Below are positions 1 to 8,730 of a DNA stretch of 64,000 nucleotides, one piece after another (position 1 is the first letter of the stretch; every line of letters begins with the position of its first letter). Origin of the DNA: Pseudomonas viridiflava (GTDB lineage Bacteria > Pseudomonadota > Gammaproteobacteria > Pseudomonadales > Pseudomonadaceae); the NCBI RefSeq assembly GCF_900590755.1, contig NZ_UUOC01000047.1:1-64000 (forward strand), read 5' to 3'. Made by a program: the position numbers and the translations under genes. Below the pieces are notes generated by a model. That model was not told the DNA's origin, searched no databases, and saw only the letters and a list, made by a program, of their open reading frames with translations.

Positions 1-10
1 GTTAAAGAGC
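1..10 (-). promoter_or_regulatory. rRNA operon boxA antitermination element
   Basis: On the minus strand this reads GCTCTTTAAC, the boxA core used for Nus-factor antitermination in ribosomal RNA leaders. It lies just downstream of two strong minus-strand promoters, so a 16S rRNA gene probably begins a short way beyond the left edge. The rRNA itself is not in the window. Confidence 0.75.
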
Positions 11-45
11 GGTTGGTTGATTCTTTCGTCTCAACCGAGGCGCGC

Positions 46-73
46 ATTCTACAGCAGCCTCTGTATCTGTCAA
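46..73 (-). promoter_or_regulatory. rRNA operon promoter, proximal
   Basis: On the minus strand there is a perfect -35 TTGACA (68-73), a 16-bp spacer and -10 TAGAAT (46-51), followed by a GC-rich stretch (GCGCGCC) of the discriminator type expected for stringently controlled rRNA promoters. It points out of the left edge toward boxA. Confidence 0.8.
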
Positions 74-164
74 GCGGTTATTTTAAGAAGTTTTCCAAGT
101 TTCCTTATCAACTTCAACCACTTGCGCTTCGATCAACATCACGTTGCTCGTTAGCGGGAGGCGA

Positions 165-192
165 ATTCTACAGCATTCCCGCAGGCGGTCAA
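165..192 (-). promoter_or_regulatory. rRNA operon promoter, distal
   Basis: On the minus strand, -35 TTGACC (187-192), a 16-bp spacer and -10 TAGAAT (165-170). It shares its -10, its spacing and the CTG just upstream of the -10 with the proximal promoter about 120 bp further on, making a tandem pair typical of rRNA operons. Confidence 0.7.
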
Positions 193-395
193 CCGCCTTT
201 CTGAATATTTATCCAATGCTGCCAATACCGCTTCAGGAATTCGTTTATGCAGGCCGTAGCGGTCACCTGAAGGCCCTAGCGGACAGCAAAAGCCACCCTC
301 TATTAATATAAGACAAGGCATGTGCAGCGACGCCCTCGTATCTACCTTCTATAGAACGCTCTCAAAAGTAGGTCAGCTGATTTTCCGGGCTGCCG

Positions 396-737
396 TCACA
401 GACACTCCTGCGCCGCCCGCTCGAAGCTCGAAGGCGTGAAACTGGAAGCCAGCAGCCTGCGCTCATACAAAAAAACCTTCCCCCCGGTGGGCGCCTTGTA
501 CGCCTCAAGCACATTGTCTGCAGCAACAGAGCTCGACAGCACGATTCTGTAGTGTCGCTGAGACTGCGACAAGGATGGCTGTAAGGCTCGGTCTTGCAGC
601 TTGGGCATTACGCAGTCTGTGTATTGCTCAGGCGTTTTGGCGGTTTGCAAAGTGAGCGTTGGCTGATTCGGCGCGGAGACACAGCCAACCAGAACAGAAA
701 AGCCAAGTGCAACGGTACTGACAAGCAAGAGACGCAT
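396..737 (-). CDS. putative lipoprotein of unknown function
   Basis: 113 residues. The N-terminus is a lipoprotein signal: a short hydrophobic stretch ending in the lipobox LVGC with the lipidated Cys at residue 19. The mature part (about 95 residues) has two cysteines near its ends (TDC and QEC) that could form a disulfide. An AGGA Shine-Dalgarno lies 9 nt before the ATG. It stands alone between the rRNA promoter region and msrA. I do not recognise the family; the lipoprotein assignment is secure, the role is not. Confidence 0.7.
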   Translation of the reverse strand: MRLLLVSTVALGFSVLVGCVSAPNQPTLTLQTAKTPEQYTDCVMPKLQDRALQPSLSQSQRHYRIVLSSSVAADNVLEAYKAPTGGKVFLYERRLLASSFTPSSFERAAQECL

Positions 738-877
738 GGGCGCAAATCCTGAACTAAAAACTGCGGGTTGGCAGGGTTTTCAATGCAGGGCATTTTCCGG
801 CTTTATAGAAGAAACAGAAGTTATGACTCGTGATGCTCATTATCACCTTAAGCAATAGTCCGGCACTCAGCTCGGCC

Positions 878-1582
878 TTAGCGCCCCCTCACCAACACGG
901 CCTGCTCCTGATACAGATCTGGATACAGCTGCTTCAATTGCGCCACTTTGGGCAAGTCGTTGATCACAATGTACGGATGCAAGGGATGTCGGGTCAGAAA
1001 ATCCTGGTGCTCGTCTTCGGCAGGGTAGAAACCGTTGAATGTTTCCAGCTTCGTCACAATAGGTTCGTTGAACGAATGAGCTGCGTCCAGCTGGGCAATG
1101 TAGCCCTGGGCGACTCGCCGCTGCTCGGAGCTTTCAGGGAAGACCGCTGACCGATACTGAGTGCCGCGGTCAGGACCTTGGCGATTGAGCTCGGTTGGAT
1201 TATGCGCAACAGAGAAGTAGATCTGCAGCAAAGTCCCGTAACTCACCTGACCGGGGTCGAAAGTGACCTCCACAGATTCCGCATGCCCGGTATCGCCATC
1301 GCTTACCTGATCGTAATGAGCTGTACCAGCTGCACCACCGGCATACCCGGAAACGGCTTGCCTGACACCTTTGACATGCTGAAACACACCTTGCACACCC
1401 CAAAAGCACCCGCCGGCAAACACTGCAGTTTCACTGTGAGCCTGAGTAACTTCGTCGGCAGCAGGCGGTGGCAGCCTCACCGCATCTTCAGCACTAGCCA
1501 ACGCGAATATCGAGAATTGGCCAATGACGCCCGCAATAGCAAGATTCAACACCAAACGGCGGCAGGTTGAAGGGAATTTCAT
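878..1582 (-). CDS. msrA: peptide-methionine (S)-S-oxide reductase MsrA, exported
   Basis: Reduces the S-epimer of methionine sulfoxide in proteins. The catalytic motif GCFWG has its Cys at residue 59, and GYAGG and the GHAE segment of the MsrA fold are visible. The ATG at 1582 is chosen over an upstream TTG because GGAG lies 8 nt before it. From this start the protein has a basic, hydrophobic leader (about 30 residues, ending LASAED), so it should act in the periplasm, unlike the usual cytosolic MsrA. It follows the DipZ gene by 26 bp in the same direction, and DipZ is the likely source of its electrons. Confidence 0.92.
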   Translation of the reverse strand: MKFPSTCRRLVLNLAIAGVIGQFSIFALASAEDAVRLPPPAADEVTQAHSETAVFAGGCFWGVQGVFQHVKGVRQAVSGYAGGAAGTAHYDQVSDGDTGHAESVEVTFDPGQVSYGTLLQIYFSVAHNPTELNRQGPDRGTQYRSAVFPESSEQRRVAQGYIAQLDAAHSFNEPIVTKLETFNGFYPAEDEHQDFLTRHPLHPYIVINDLPKVAQLKQLYPDLYQEQAVLVRGR

Positions 1583-1608
1583 GGGAATGACTCCTGAGTC
1601 TGAGACTA

Positions 1609-3384
1609 TCAACCGAAAGTGAACGCGTAAGCCGATACACCAGGATCAAGAAACTCAATGCTGAATGTACGATCTTTCACAGCGCCGGATTGGCGAATCA
1701 ACTGGTACAAGCGCTGCTCTGTCACGCGGCCACTGCCATCGGGCGCCACATCGGTACCGTGGGCATCGCCCGGGGCCTTGCCATCGATCAACACTTTGAA
1801 GCGAACCGGCTTGCCATCAGTGCCAGGGCCCAGCACCAGATGCAAATCACGGGCATGGAATCGATACACAATACGACTGGCCGCTGCACTGGCAGTTGCC
1901 CGCTCCGCAGCGACGTTCCACTGACCTTCCAGACTCCAGTCGTTGAGCGCCAGTTGCGGCGCGACCCGATAACTCGATATGGCATTCGGGACCCTGCTGT
2001 TTTCAGGAACGAAATGCTCGGCACGCTCATAGCCGACATAGGTTTCCGGTGACTGCACTTCGCTCATGTCTGTTGCCAGTTGCACGCCCTGGGCATCGAC
2101 AGTGATCAGACTGTCTTCGACTTTGGCAGCGCCCGCCTCGCGCAGCAGCTGCTGGATGACCCGCTCTGATTCGGCGTAGTCCCCCTCACCGAAGTGGTGA
2201 TAACGAATGCGCCCCTGCGCGTCGGCAAAATAGTGCGCGGGCCAGTACTGATTGTCGAAAGCGCGCCAGATCTTGTAGTCGTTATCCACCGCAACCGGGT
2301 AATTGATGCCCAGCTCCTTCATGGCTTTGGTGACGTTGTCGGTATCGCGCTCGAAAGCAAACTCCGGCGCATGGACCCCAATCACCACCAAGCCCTGATC
2401 GCGATACTTCTCGGCCCAGGCCTTCACATAAGGCAAGGTGCGCAAGCAGTTGATGCAGGAATAGGTCCAGAAATCCACCAGTACGACTTTGCCTTTTAAA
2501 GCCTCGGCACTCAGCGGTGGAGAGTTGAGCCACTGAACGGCGCCATCCAGCGCGGGTAGATTGCCCTCGATCGGCAGTGTAGGCGACGCACCGCCTGCTG
2601 CTTTCATCGCATACCCGGTGCCCGGCGCTTGAGCCATCATCGCGCTGTTGCTGCTGGGGGACTTGCCAGCCAGCCGACCAACCAAAGCCTGCTCGATACC
2701 ACCGGTGGAAGCTGTCGACACTCGGGCGAGAATCCCGGTGTCCAGACCCAGCGCAATGGCGGCAACGCCTGCGAGCATTGCTATACCCAAGGCGCGGCGC
2801 ACCCACTCTCCTGCGCCAATGGTGCGCTTCATCGCGGCATACACCTTGCCACCCAGCAGCAGTGCCACCGCCAGAGATGTGCAGGCGCCTGCGGCATAAG
2901 CCAGCAATAAAACCGTCGTTGCGACGCTTGCCCCTTGCAATGCCGCGCCAGTCAGCACCAGCCCCAAAATCGGCCCGGCACAAGGTGCCCAGAGCAAGCC
3001 CGTTGCGACGCCAATCAGGAACGATGCACCGGGACGTGGACGAGCATCGGTACCCGCAGCTTCAGACAAACGACTGCCAGCCGCCACCAGTGGACGGGTC
3101 AGGCGATCCGCAAGGCGCGGCAGCACCAGGGTCAAGCCGAATAACGCGACGAAAATCAGTGCCAGCCAGCGACCGTACTGATTGACCTGAACCACCCATG
3201 CGCCGCCTACCGCAGCCAGTGTAGCGACCAATGCGAAGGTCATTGCCATGCCCGCCAACAGCGGCAGACCGCTACGCACAAATGGCTGACCGGTACGGGC
3301 GAAGACAAAAGGCAATACCGGCAGAATGCACGGGCTGACGATCGTCAGTACACCACCAAGGTAAGCGAGAACTAAAAGCCACAT
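1609..3384 (-). CDS. dipZ: DipZ-type thiol:disulfide transporter (CcdA-thioredoxin fusion)
   Basis: 591 residues in three parts. Residues 1-230 are a CcdA/DsbD-type membrane domain with two conserved cysteines (SPCILP, Cys19, and APCAGP). About 270-420 is a TlpA/thioredoxin-like domain with active site CINC in WTYSCINCL. About 460-591 is the C-terminal beta-rich domain found in DipZ proteins. Family role: carries reducing equivalents from cytoplasmic thioredoxin across the inner membrane to periplasmic clients. It sits between msrB (upstream) and msrA (downstream) on one strand, so periplasmic methionine sulfoxide reductases are the obvious clients (inference). Confidence 0.88.
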   Translation of the reverse strand: MWLLVLAYLGGVLTIVSPCILPVLPFVFARTGQPFVRSGLPLLAGMAMTFALVATLAAVGGAWVVQVNQYGRWLALIFVALFGLTLVLPRLADRLTRPLVAAGSRLSEAAGTDARPRPGASFLIGVATGLLWAPCAGPILGLVLTGAALQGASVATTVLLLAYAAGACTSLAVALLLGGKVYAAMKRTIGAGEWVRRALGIAMLAGVAAIALGLDTGILARVSTASTGGIEQALVGRLAGKSPSSNSAMMAQAPGTGYAMKAAGGASPTLPIEGNLPALDGAVQWLNSPPLSAEALKGKVVLVDFWTYSCINCLRTLPYVKAWAEKYRDQGLVVIGVHAPEFAFERDTDNVTKAMKELGINYPVAVDNDYKIWRAFDNQYWPAHYFADAQGRIRYHHFGEGDYAESERVIQQLLREAGAAKVEDSLITVDAQGVQLATDMSEVQSPETYVGYERAEHFVPENSRVPNAISSYRVAPQLALNDWSLEGQWNVAAERATASAAASRIVYRFHARDLHLVLGPGTDGKPVRFKVLIDGKAPGDAHGTDVAPDGSGRVTEQRLYQLIRQSGAVKDRTFSIEFLDPGVSAYAFTFG

Positions 3385-3421
3385 AAATTCGACCTGCTGA
3401 ACATAAGTTGAAAGAGGGGGA

Positions 3422-3937
3422 TCAAGCCGCGAGCGGCTTGAAGGTCATCGCCAGGCCGTTCATGCAGTAGCGCAGCCCAGTGGGTTTGGGGCCGTCGCTG
3501 AACACATGCCCCAGATGGCCACCACAACGCCGACAGTGAACTTCTTCACGGGGCATGCCAAAGGATCGGTCGTGGCGGATTGCTATAGCGGTATCCATGG
3601 CTGCCCAGAAGCTCGGCCAACCGGTTCGGCTGTCGAATTTGGAGGCGGATGCAAACAACGCGGAATCGCAACCGGCGCAGGCGAACGTCCCGTCACGATG
3701 CTCGTTATTCAAAGGGCTGCTATAAGGGCGCTCGGTATCCTCTTCGCGCAGGACTTGATATTGCTCGGCGCTGAGCAGCGCACGCCACTCGCTGTCGCTG
3801 TGCGTCACTTCGAACACCTGCGCCGCGTCCGCTTCAGGGAGCAGCAGCGAATTCATGGAAAACTTCTGGGATATGCCTGCCGCCAGAGCTACTGCCCCCA
3901 GCCCGCCACCTACTAAAACTTGCCGCCTTGAAAACAT
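3422..3937 (-). CDS. msrB: peptide-methionine (R)-S-oxide reductase MsrB, exported
   Basis: 171 residues. Reduces the R-epimer of methionine sulfoxide. The two zinc-binding CxxC pairs (CAGC and CRRC) and the catalytic RYCMN near the C-terminus are present. The ATG at 3937 is preceded by GGAG at 8 nt; it gives an N-terminus SRRQVLVGGGLGAVALAAG, a Tat-like twin-arginine leader, so the enzyme should be periplasmic. First gene of the msrB-dipZ-msrA set, divergent from the response regulator gene with about 150 bp between the two starts. Confidence 0.9.
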   Translation of the reverse strand: MFSRRQVLVGGGLGAVALAAGISQKFSMNSLLLPEADAAQVFEVTHSDSEWRALLSAEQYQVLREEDTERPYSSPLNNEHRDGTFACAGCDSALFASASKFDSRTGWPSFWAAMDTAIAIRHDRSFGMPREEVHCRRCGGHLGHVFSDGPKPTGLRYCMNGLAMTFKPLAA

Positions 3938-4088
3938 GATGGTCTCCGAAAGATCCAGATGCATGACATGGGGCACATCCTAGGGCGGGCCTGGTCGCCA
4001 AATCCTCACGAGCAGTTAAACAATTCGTGATAACTCGGAACCCGGAAAACCCGCACAATGTGCTCATTGCCTCAAAGGACTCACCTTG

Positions 4089-4805
4089 ATGGAACAGACC
4101 CGACGGGTTCTTGTGGTCGAAGACGACCTGCACATCGCTGACCTCATATGCCTGCATCTGCGTGATGAGAAGTTTGAGGTGGTGCATTGCGCCGATGGTG
4201 ATGAGGGCATGCGTTTGCTGCAGCAAGGGAATTGGGACGCGCTGATTCTCGACCTGATGCTGCCTGGCGTTGACGGCCTGGAGATTTGCCGCAGAGCCCG
4301 CGCCATGGCGCGCTATACGCCGATCATCATTACCAGCGCACGCTCCAGCGAATTGCATCGGATTCTCGGCCTTGAACTTGGCGCCGACGATTACCTGGCC
4401 AAACCGTTCTCCATGCTTGAGTTGGTGGCCCGGGTCAAAGCGCTGCTCAGGCGCGTCGACGCCATGGCCCGCAATCTCAAGATGGATGCTGGCAGCCTGC
4501 TCATAAATGGCCTTTCCATCGACCCCATCACCCGGGATGTGTCCCTGGACGGCCGCCGTCTGGATCTCACGCCCAGAGAGTTTGATCTGCTGTACTTCTT
4601 CGCCCGCCAACCCGGCAAGGTGTTCTCACGCATGGACTTGCTCAATGCGGTGTGGGGCTACAGTCATGAAGGTTACGAGCACACCGTCAATACTCACATC
4701 AATCGTCTGCGCTCGAAAATCGAAACTGATCCCGCCCAGCCAGCGCGCATTCTGACCGTGTGGGGCCGTGGCTATAAATTCGCCGCCACGCAGGAGCAGC
4801 CATGA
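4089..4805 (+). CDS. OmpR-family response regulator
   Basis: 238 residues: receiver domain (1-120) with the acidic pocket EDD near residue 11, phosphoacceptor Asp55 in LILDLMLPG and the conserved Lys in LAKPF; then an OmpR-type winged helix (about 135-235) ending TVWGRGYKF. The ATG at 4089 (AAGGA 9 nt upstream) is preferred to a TTG one codon earlier. The stop overlaps the ATG of the sensor gene by ATGA. By position it may control the divergent msrB-dipZ-msrA genes, as HprR (YedW) does for msrPQ in E. coli; this is inference from layout. Confidence 0.88.
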   Translation: MEQTRRVLVVEDDLHIADLICLHLRDEKFEVVHCADGDEGMRLLQQGNWDALILDLMLPGVDGLEICRRARAMARYTPIIITSARSSELHRILGLELGADDYLAKPFSMLELVARVKALLRRVDAMARNLKMDAGSLLINGLSIDPITRDVSLDGRRLDLTPREFDLLYFFARQPGKVFSRMDLLNAVWGYSHEGYEHTVNTHINRLRSKIETDPAQPARILTVWGRGYKFAATQEQP

Positions 4806-6319
4806 GGTTAACCCTGACTAAACGCCTGTCACTGGTGTTCGCCGTGCTACTGCTGATTTGCTGCGGTACTTCGGCGTGGATGCAGGTGCGCTCCAATCGG
4901 ATGCATGAGTTGGAAGTGGTACAAGGCCTGTCCCGTGATCTGGCCCAACACATCGCCCGTGACACCGTACTGATGGACAGCAAAGGCCTGATGCCCGGTG
5001 CAATTCGCAACCTGTTCAGTCAACTGATGCTGGTCAACCCCAGCGTCGAGGTCTATCTGCTCAACCCTGAGGGAAGGATTGTCGGTAGCGCTTCACCCGA
5101 AGGACGGGTACGCCGCGAGCAAATCGACCTGACGCCGATCCAGCGCTTGCTCAAGGGCGACCCGCTGCCGATCCTCGGCGACGACCCGCGCAGCGACGAA
5201 GGGCGTAAGGTCTTCAGTGCCGCGACGCTGACAGTGGATGGCAAACCGGCAGGTTATCTCTATGTCGTGTTGCTCAGCGAAGAGCACGACCGTTTTGCTG
5301 AACGCGGCGCCACCAGTGCTGCGCTCAATACGGCCTTGATGTCCATCGCACTGGTGGCGCTGTTGTGTCTGATTGCCGGTTTGACGGCATTTGCCCTGAT
5401 CACCCGCCCGTTGCGACAGCTGACCGAAACCGTCGCCCGGTTCGACATCGACGGGATTCCCGCGGCTCCAACGGTACCGCCGCCAGTAGAGAAAACCACC
5501 AATAGAGATGAGATTGCAGTCCTCGACACAGCCTTCCGGCAGATGCAGACACGACTGAGTGCCCAGTGGAGTTCATTGACCCGACAGGATCAGGAGCGCC
5601 GTGAACTGGTGGCCAATATCTCCCACGACCTGCGCACGCCATTGGCTTCGCTGCACGGTTACCTGGAGACCCTTTCGCTCAAGGACGCGACATTGTCGGC
5701 CCCAGATCGACGCCGTTATTTAGGCATTGCCCTGGATCAGAGCCGGAAAGTCGGGGGGCTGGCACAGTCGTTACTGGAGTTGGTGCGGCTGGAGCATGGA
5801 TTCGTCCAGCCTGTCCTTGAACGCTTTTCTCTGACCGACCTTGTCCAGGACATCTTTCAGAAATTCGAACTGACCGCCGAAGCGCGCCAGGTAGAACTCA
5901 AAGCCAGCTTTGCCGCCAACGTCACGACCGCCTGCGCTGACCTGGGCTTGATCGAGCGAGTGTTGACCAACCTCTTTGACAATGCATTACGTCATACTCC
6001 AGAGGGCGGCGAAATAGAACTGAGCTTGCGTGCGCAAGGGGCGTTCATTGAAGTCACTGTCAGTGATACCGGGCCCGGCATTGCCGCGCCATTGCGCGAA
6101 GGTCTGTTCCTGCGACCCTTCAACATCGGCGGCTCACGTCGTGATGGCGGCCTGGGGTTGCGCATCGTGCATCGCATATTGCAACTGCATGGCAGAGACA
6201 TCCAGCTGATCGACGTCGCCGGGCGCGGAGCCACCTTTCGCTTTTCTCTCCCTGTGGATCAGCAAACCGCAGAACAATGGGCGCAGCGGTCGATGAATCC
6301 GAACTCGCTGGGGAAATAG
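4802..6319 (+). CDS. membrane sensor histidine kinase
   Basis: 505 residues. Transmembrane helices at about 8-25 and 177-200 flank a periplasmic sensor region of about 150 residues. A HAMP linker follows (about 200-245), then a HisKA domain with the phosphorylated His at residue 275 (NISHDLRTPL) and a HATPase_c domain with N box (LFDNALRHTP) and G boxes (DTGPGI, GGLGLRIV). Translationally coupled to the response regulator. Candidate sensor of oxidative or chlorine stress in the envelope, judged only from the neighbouring Msr genes. Confidence 0.88.
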   Translation: MRLTLTKRLSLVFAVLLLICCGTSAWMQVRSNRMHELEVVQGLSRDLAQHIARDTVLMDSKGLMPGAIRNLFSQLMLVNPSVEVYLLNPEGRIVGSASPEGRVRREQIDLTPIQRLLKGDPLPILGDDPRSDEGRKVFSAATLTVDGKPAGYLYVVLLSEEHDRFAERGATSAALNTALMSIALVALLCLIAGLTAFALITRPLRQLTETVARFDIDGIPAAPTVPPPVEKTTNRDEIAVLDTAFRQMQTRLSAQWSSLTRQDQERRELVANISHDLRTPLASLHGYLETLSLKDATLSAPDRRRYLGIALDQSRKVGGLAQSLLELVRLEHGFVQPVLERFSLTDLVQDIFQKFELTAEARQVELKASFAANVTTACADLGLIERVLTNLFDNALRHTPEGGEIELSLRAQGAFIEVTVSDTGPGIAAPLREGLFLRPFNIGGSRRDGGLGLRIVHRILQLHGRDIQLIDVAGRGATFRFSLPVDQQTAEQWAQRSMNPNSLGK

Positions 6320-6351
6320 GCGGCTCTGACTATTCCTCCCGGTTAATGACG

Positions 6352-8730
6352 CTACCCAAGCTTGTGATTTGCATCCAGCTTGAACGATTCGCAGCGCTCT
6401 CCGTTGATCCTCAATGGCCTCGCATCCTCGTTGATCAAATCAACTTCAAGGTCCGACCATTCGGGACGGAATTCACCTGATTGAGATAAGGTCAGGTCAA
6501 TGAAATCCACGCTGTATTCAACAGTCCACTTGATGATCAAACTCTTCCCTTCTTTCCATCCATGGCTCAACCCATCATCCTCAAACAACTCGCCGCTGAC
6601 AGCCCCCGTTGGTGCAGGAAAGAGCATGAGCCTGCGAGATCGATCAAGCGACGCATCATTCAGTTTGTAGCAATCACCTGTGGGTATTGCAGCGCCCGCT
6701 CGTACCAATAACGGCAGGCGATCCAGAGGAGCCTCAAGGTGAATGTACTGGCCGCCGCCGAACCACGCTCCCGTCCGCCAGTCGCACCATCCTGTGGTGT
6801 TTTTCGGTAGCCACACCTTACGCTCACGAGCGCCCTCCTCTACGACACTGGCAACCAGAATATCTCGGCCCAACAGGAACTCGTCGTTCTCTTCGAAGGT
6901 ATGAATATCATGTTCATGATCAAGAAAAGTAGGTCGTAAAATGGGCTCATCGTCATGGCTGGCTTGCCACAATAGTGTGTAGAAATAAGGCATCAGTTTA
7001 TATCTGAGCTGAATTGCTTCACGAACGGCATCGGTAACCGATGGATGCATCCAGGGTTCATTGACCGTGCCATCGTCATTCCATGAGTGAATCGTGAATC
7101 TAGGATGCATCACGCCATTCTGTACCCAGCGAACAAAAAGCTCGGGGTCTGGTTTATTACCGGAGAAACCACCCACGTCATGTCCCACGTTGTACAGACC
7201 GGACAAGCTCATCCCGAGGCCCATGCGCGTGTTATAGCGCAGCGTGTTCCAGTTGGTGCGGTTGTCACCACTCCAGGTCTGGACATAACGCTGCATCCCG
7301 GCACAACCTGATCGCGAAATAAGGTAAGGACGCTCCAATGGCGCGAAGCGTTGTTGCGCTTCCAGCGAGGCTCGCATCATCAACAACGCCATGACAGGCC
7401 TGATGTGTTTAATGGCGATGTCACGCCCAAAGCCATTACAACGAGCTTCAGCGTCCCAGATCTCATACTCGTTATTGTCGTTCCACGTGCAGTCAATGCC
7501 CATTTCAAGTAGTTGCGCGCTGACGTTCGACTGCCACCAGCTGACGGTCTGCGGATTGGTGAAATCCAGATGCGAGCCCTCATCGTCCCAAAAAACTGAT
7601 CGCTCAGGAATATCGTGCTCCGAGTCAGAGATGAACATCTTACGCTCGGCAACTTCGAGGTAGCGTGGATGGTCCTGCAATAGACACGGCTTGATATTGG
7701 CAATCAATCTGACTCCGGCATCACGATACGCCTCAGCCAAAGCCTTGGGGTCCGGAACCTTGTCGTAATTCCAATTAAAGACATAACGCTTATCACCGAT
7801 TGATGTATACCCCGATGACAATTGAAAAGAATCACAAGGGATCTCATGCTTCTGACATAAGGCCAGAAACTCCAACAGCTGCTCCTGCGCATTATCCGCA
7901 TCGGTATACCGCATCGTAGAGCCGCTGTAACCCAGGCTCCATTTAGGTAGAAACAAAGTCCGACCGGTCAGACGAACAAAGGACTTGGTCACATCCAGTA
8001 TGCGCGGACCAAGGAGAACCCAATAATCGAGATCTCCGGCCTCGGCCCTGTAACGACGATAGGGCCGATGGTAATTATCAAGCTCGTTACCCAAATCAAA
8101 TGAACTGGTGTTCAAGTTGTCGTAAAACAGCCCAAAACTGGCATTTTCCTGATGCGTAATAACAAAGGGAATATGTTTGTACAGTGGATCCGTACTGGCG
8201 GCATCGTAGCCCATTGCGTCCAGATTGCGCATTTCGAAACGGCGGCCCATACGATTCAGGTCGCCTGTTTTTTCTCCGAGCCCATAATAACGCTGCTCCG
8301 GAGTGCGCAACTGGTAGTGCTCAACGCCATCACCATGAGCGTTAAGAGCGTAGGCGCCGGTAGGCCGATCGGAAACCAGTGGTTTCCAGGCTTGACCGTC
8401 GTAATACTCCCACTCTAACCAAAGCGGTTGATGCACTGTGATACGTAGTTTCTCGGTCGTCAGGACAAGGCTGTCCTGTAACTGGTGAACACGATATGCA
8501 GGCAAGGAAAAGTCCGCGACAGACTCCCTAGACCGCCCTTCCCACGGCACATCCTGCCGCGGCGCGATGCTCCAGGTGCGATCAAGCGCCAAATCACCTT
8601 CACGTAACACCAGTACGCGCGCGAGCCCCTCTTCCAGAATATAGATCCTGAAAACATGTCGACCTTCAACCAGAAGCTCAACGTAGCCCTGTCCCTGGGA
8701 CTGAAACTTCCAAGTTTTAAAGGTTTTCAT
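6352..8730 (-). CDS. glycoside hydrolase family 31 alpha-glycosidase
   Basis: 792 residues, no signal peptide, so probably cytoplasmic. N-terminal beta-sandwich, then a (beta/alpha)8 barrel with the GH31 nucleophile region WNDNNEYE (Asp at about residue 418) and the acid/base region TWSGDN, then C-terminal beta domains. GH31 covers alpha-glucosidases, alpha-xylosidases and sulfoquinovosidases; the WNDNNE motif favours an alpha-glucosidase-like enzyme, but the substrate is not readable. Its ATG overlaps the stop of the transporter gene (ATGA), so the two are co-translated. It converges on the sensor kinase gene. Confidence 0.87.
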   Translation of the reverse strand: MKTFKTWKFQSQGQGYVELLVEGRHVFRIYILEEGLARVLVLREGDLALDRTWSIAPRQDVPWEGRSRESVADFSLPAYRVHQLQDSLVLTTEKLRITVHQPLWLEWEYYDGQAWKPLVSDRPTGAYALNAHGDGVEHYQLRTPEQRYYGLGEKTGDLNRMGRRFEMRNLDAMGYDAASTDPLYKHIPFVITHQENASFGLFYDNLNTSSFDLGNELDNYHRPYRRYRAEAGDLDYWVLLGPRILDVTKSFVRLTGRTLFLPKWSLGYSGSTMRYTDADNAQEQLLEFLALCQKHEIPCDSFQLSSGYTSIGDKRYVFNWNYDKVPDPKALAEAYRDAGVRLIANIKPCLLQDHPRYLEVAERKMFISDSEHDIPERSVFWDDEGSHLDFTNPQTVSWWQSNVSAQLLEMGIDCTWNDNNEYEIWDAEARCNGFGRDIAIKHIRPVMALLMMRASLEAQQRFAPLERPYLISRSGCAGMQRYVQTWSGDNRTNWNTLRYNTRMGLGMSLSGLYNVGHDVGGFSGNKPDPELFVRWVQNGVMHPRFTIHSWNDDGTVNEPWMHPSVTDAVREAIQLRYKLMPYFYTLLWQASHDDEPILRPTFLDHEHDIHTFEENDEFLLGRDILVASVVEEGARERKVWLPKNTTGWCDWRTGAWFGGGQYIHLEAPLDRLPLLVRAGAAIPTGDCYKLNDASLDRSRRLMLFPAPTGAVSGELFEDDGLSHGWKEGKSLIIKWTVEYSVDFIDLTLSQSGEFRPEWSDLEVDLINEDARPLRINGERCESFKLDANHKLG

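Noticed and set aside
13-204. Plus-strand open frame of 63 codons at the left edge
   Set aside because: It lies exactly over the two minus-strand rRNA promoters and boxA and has no ribosome site.
1178-1570. 130-codon plus-strand frame opposite msrA
   Set aside because: Antisense shadow of msrA; no ribosome site and no recognisable domain.
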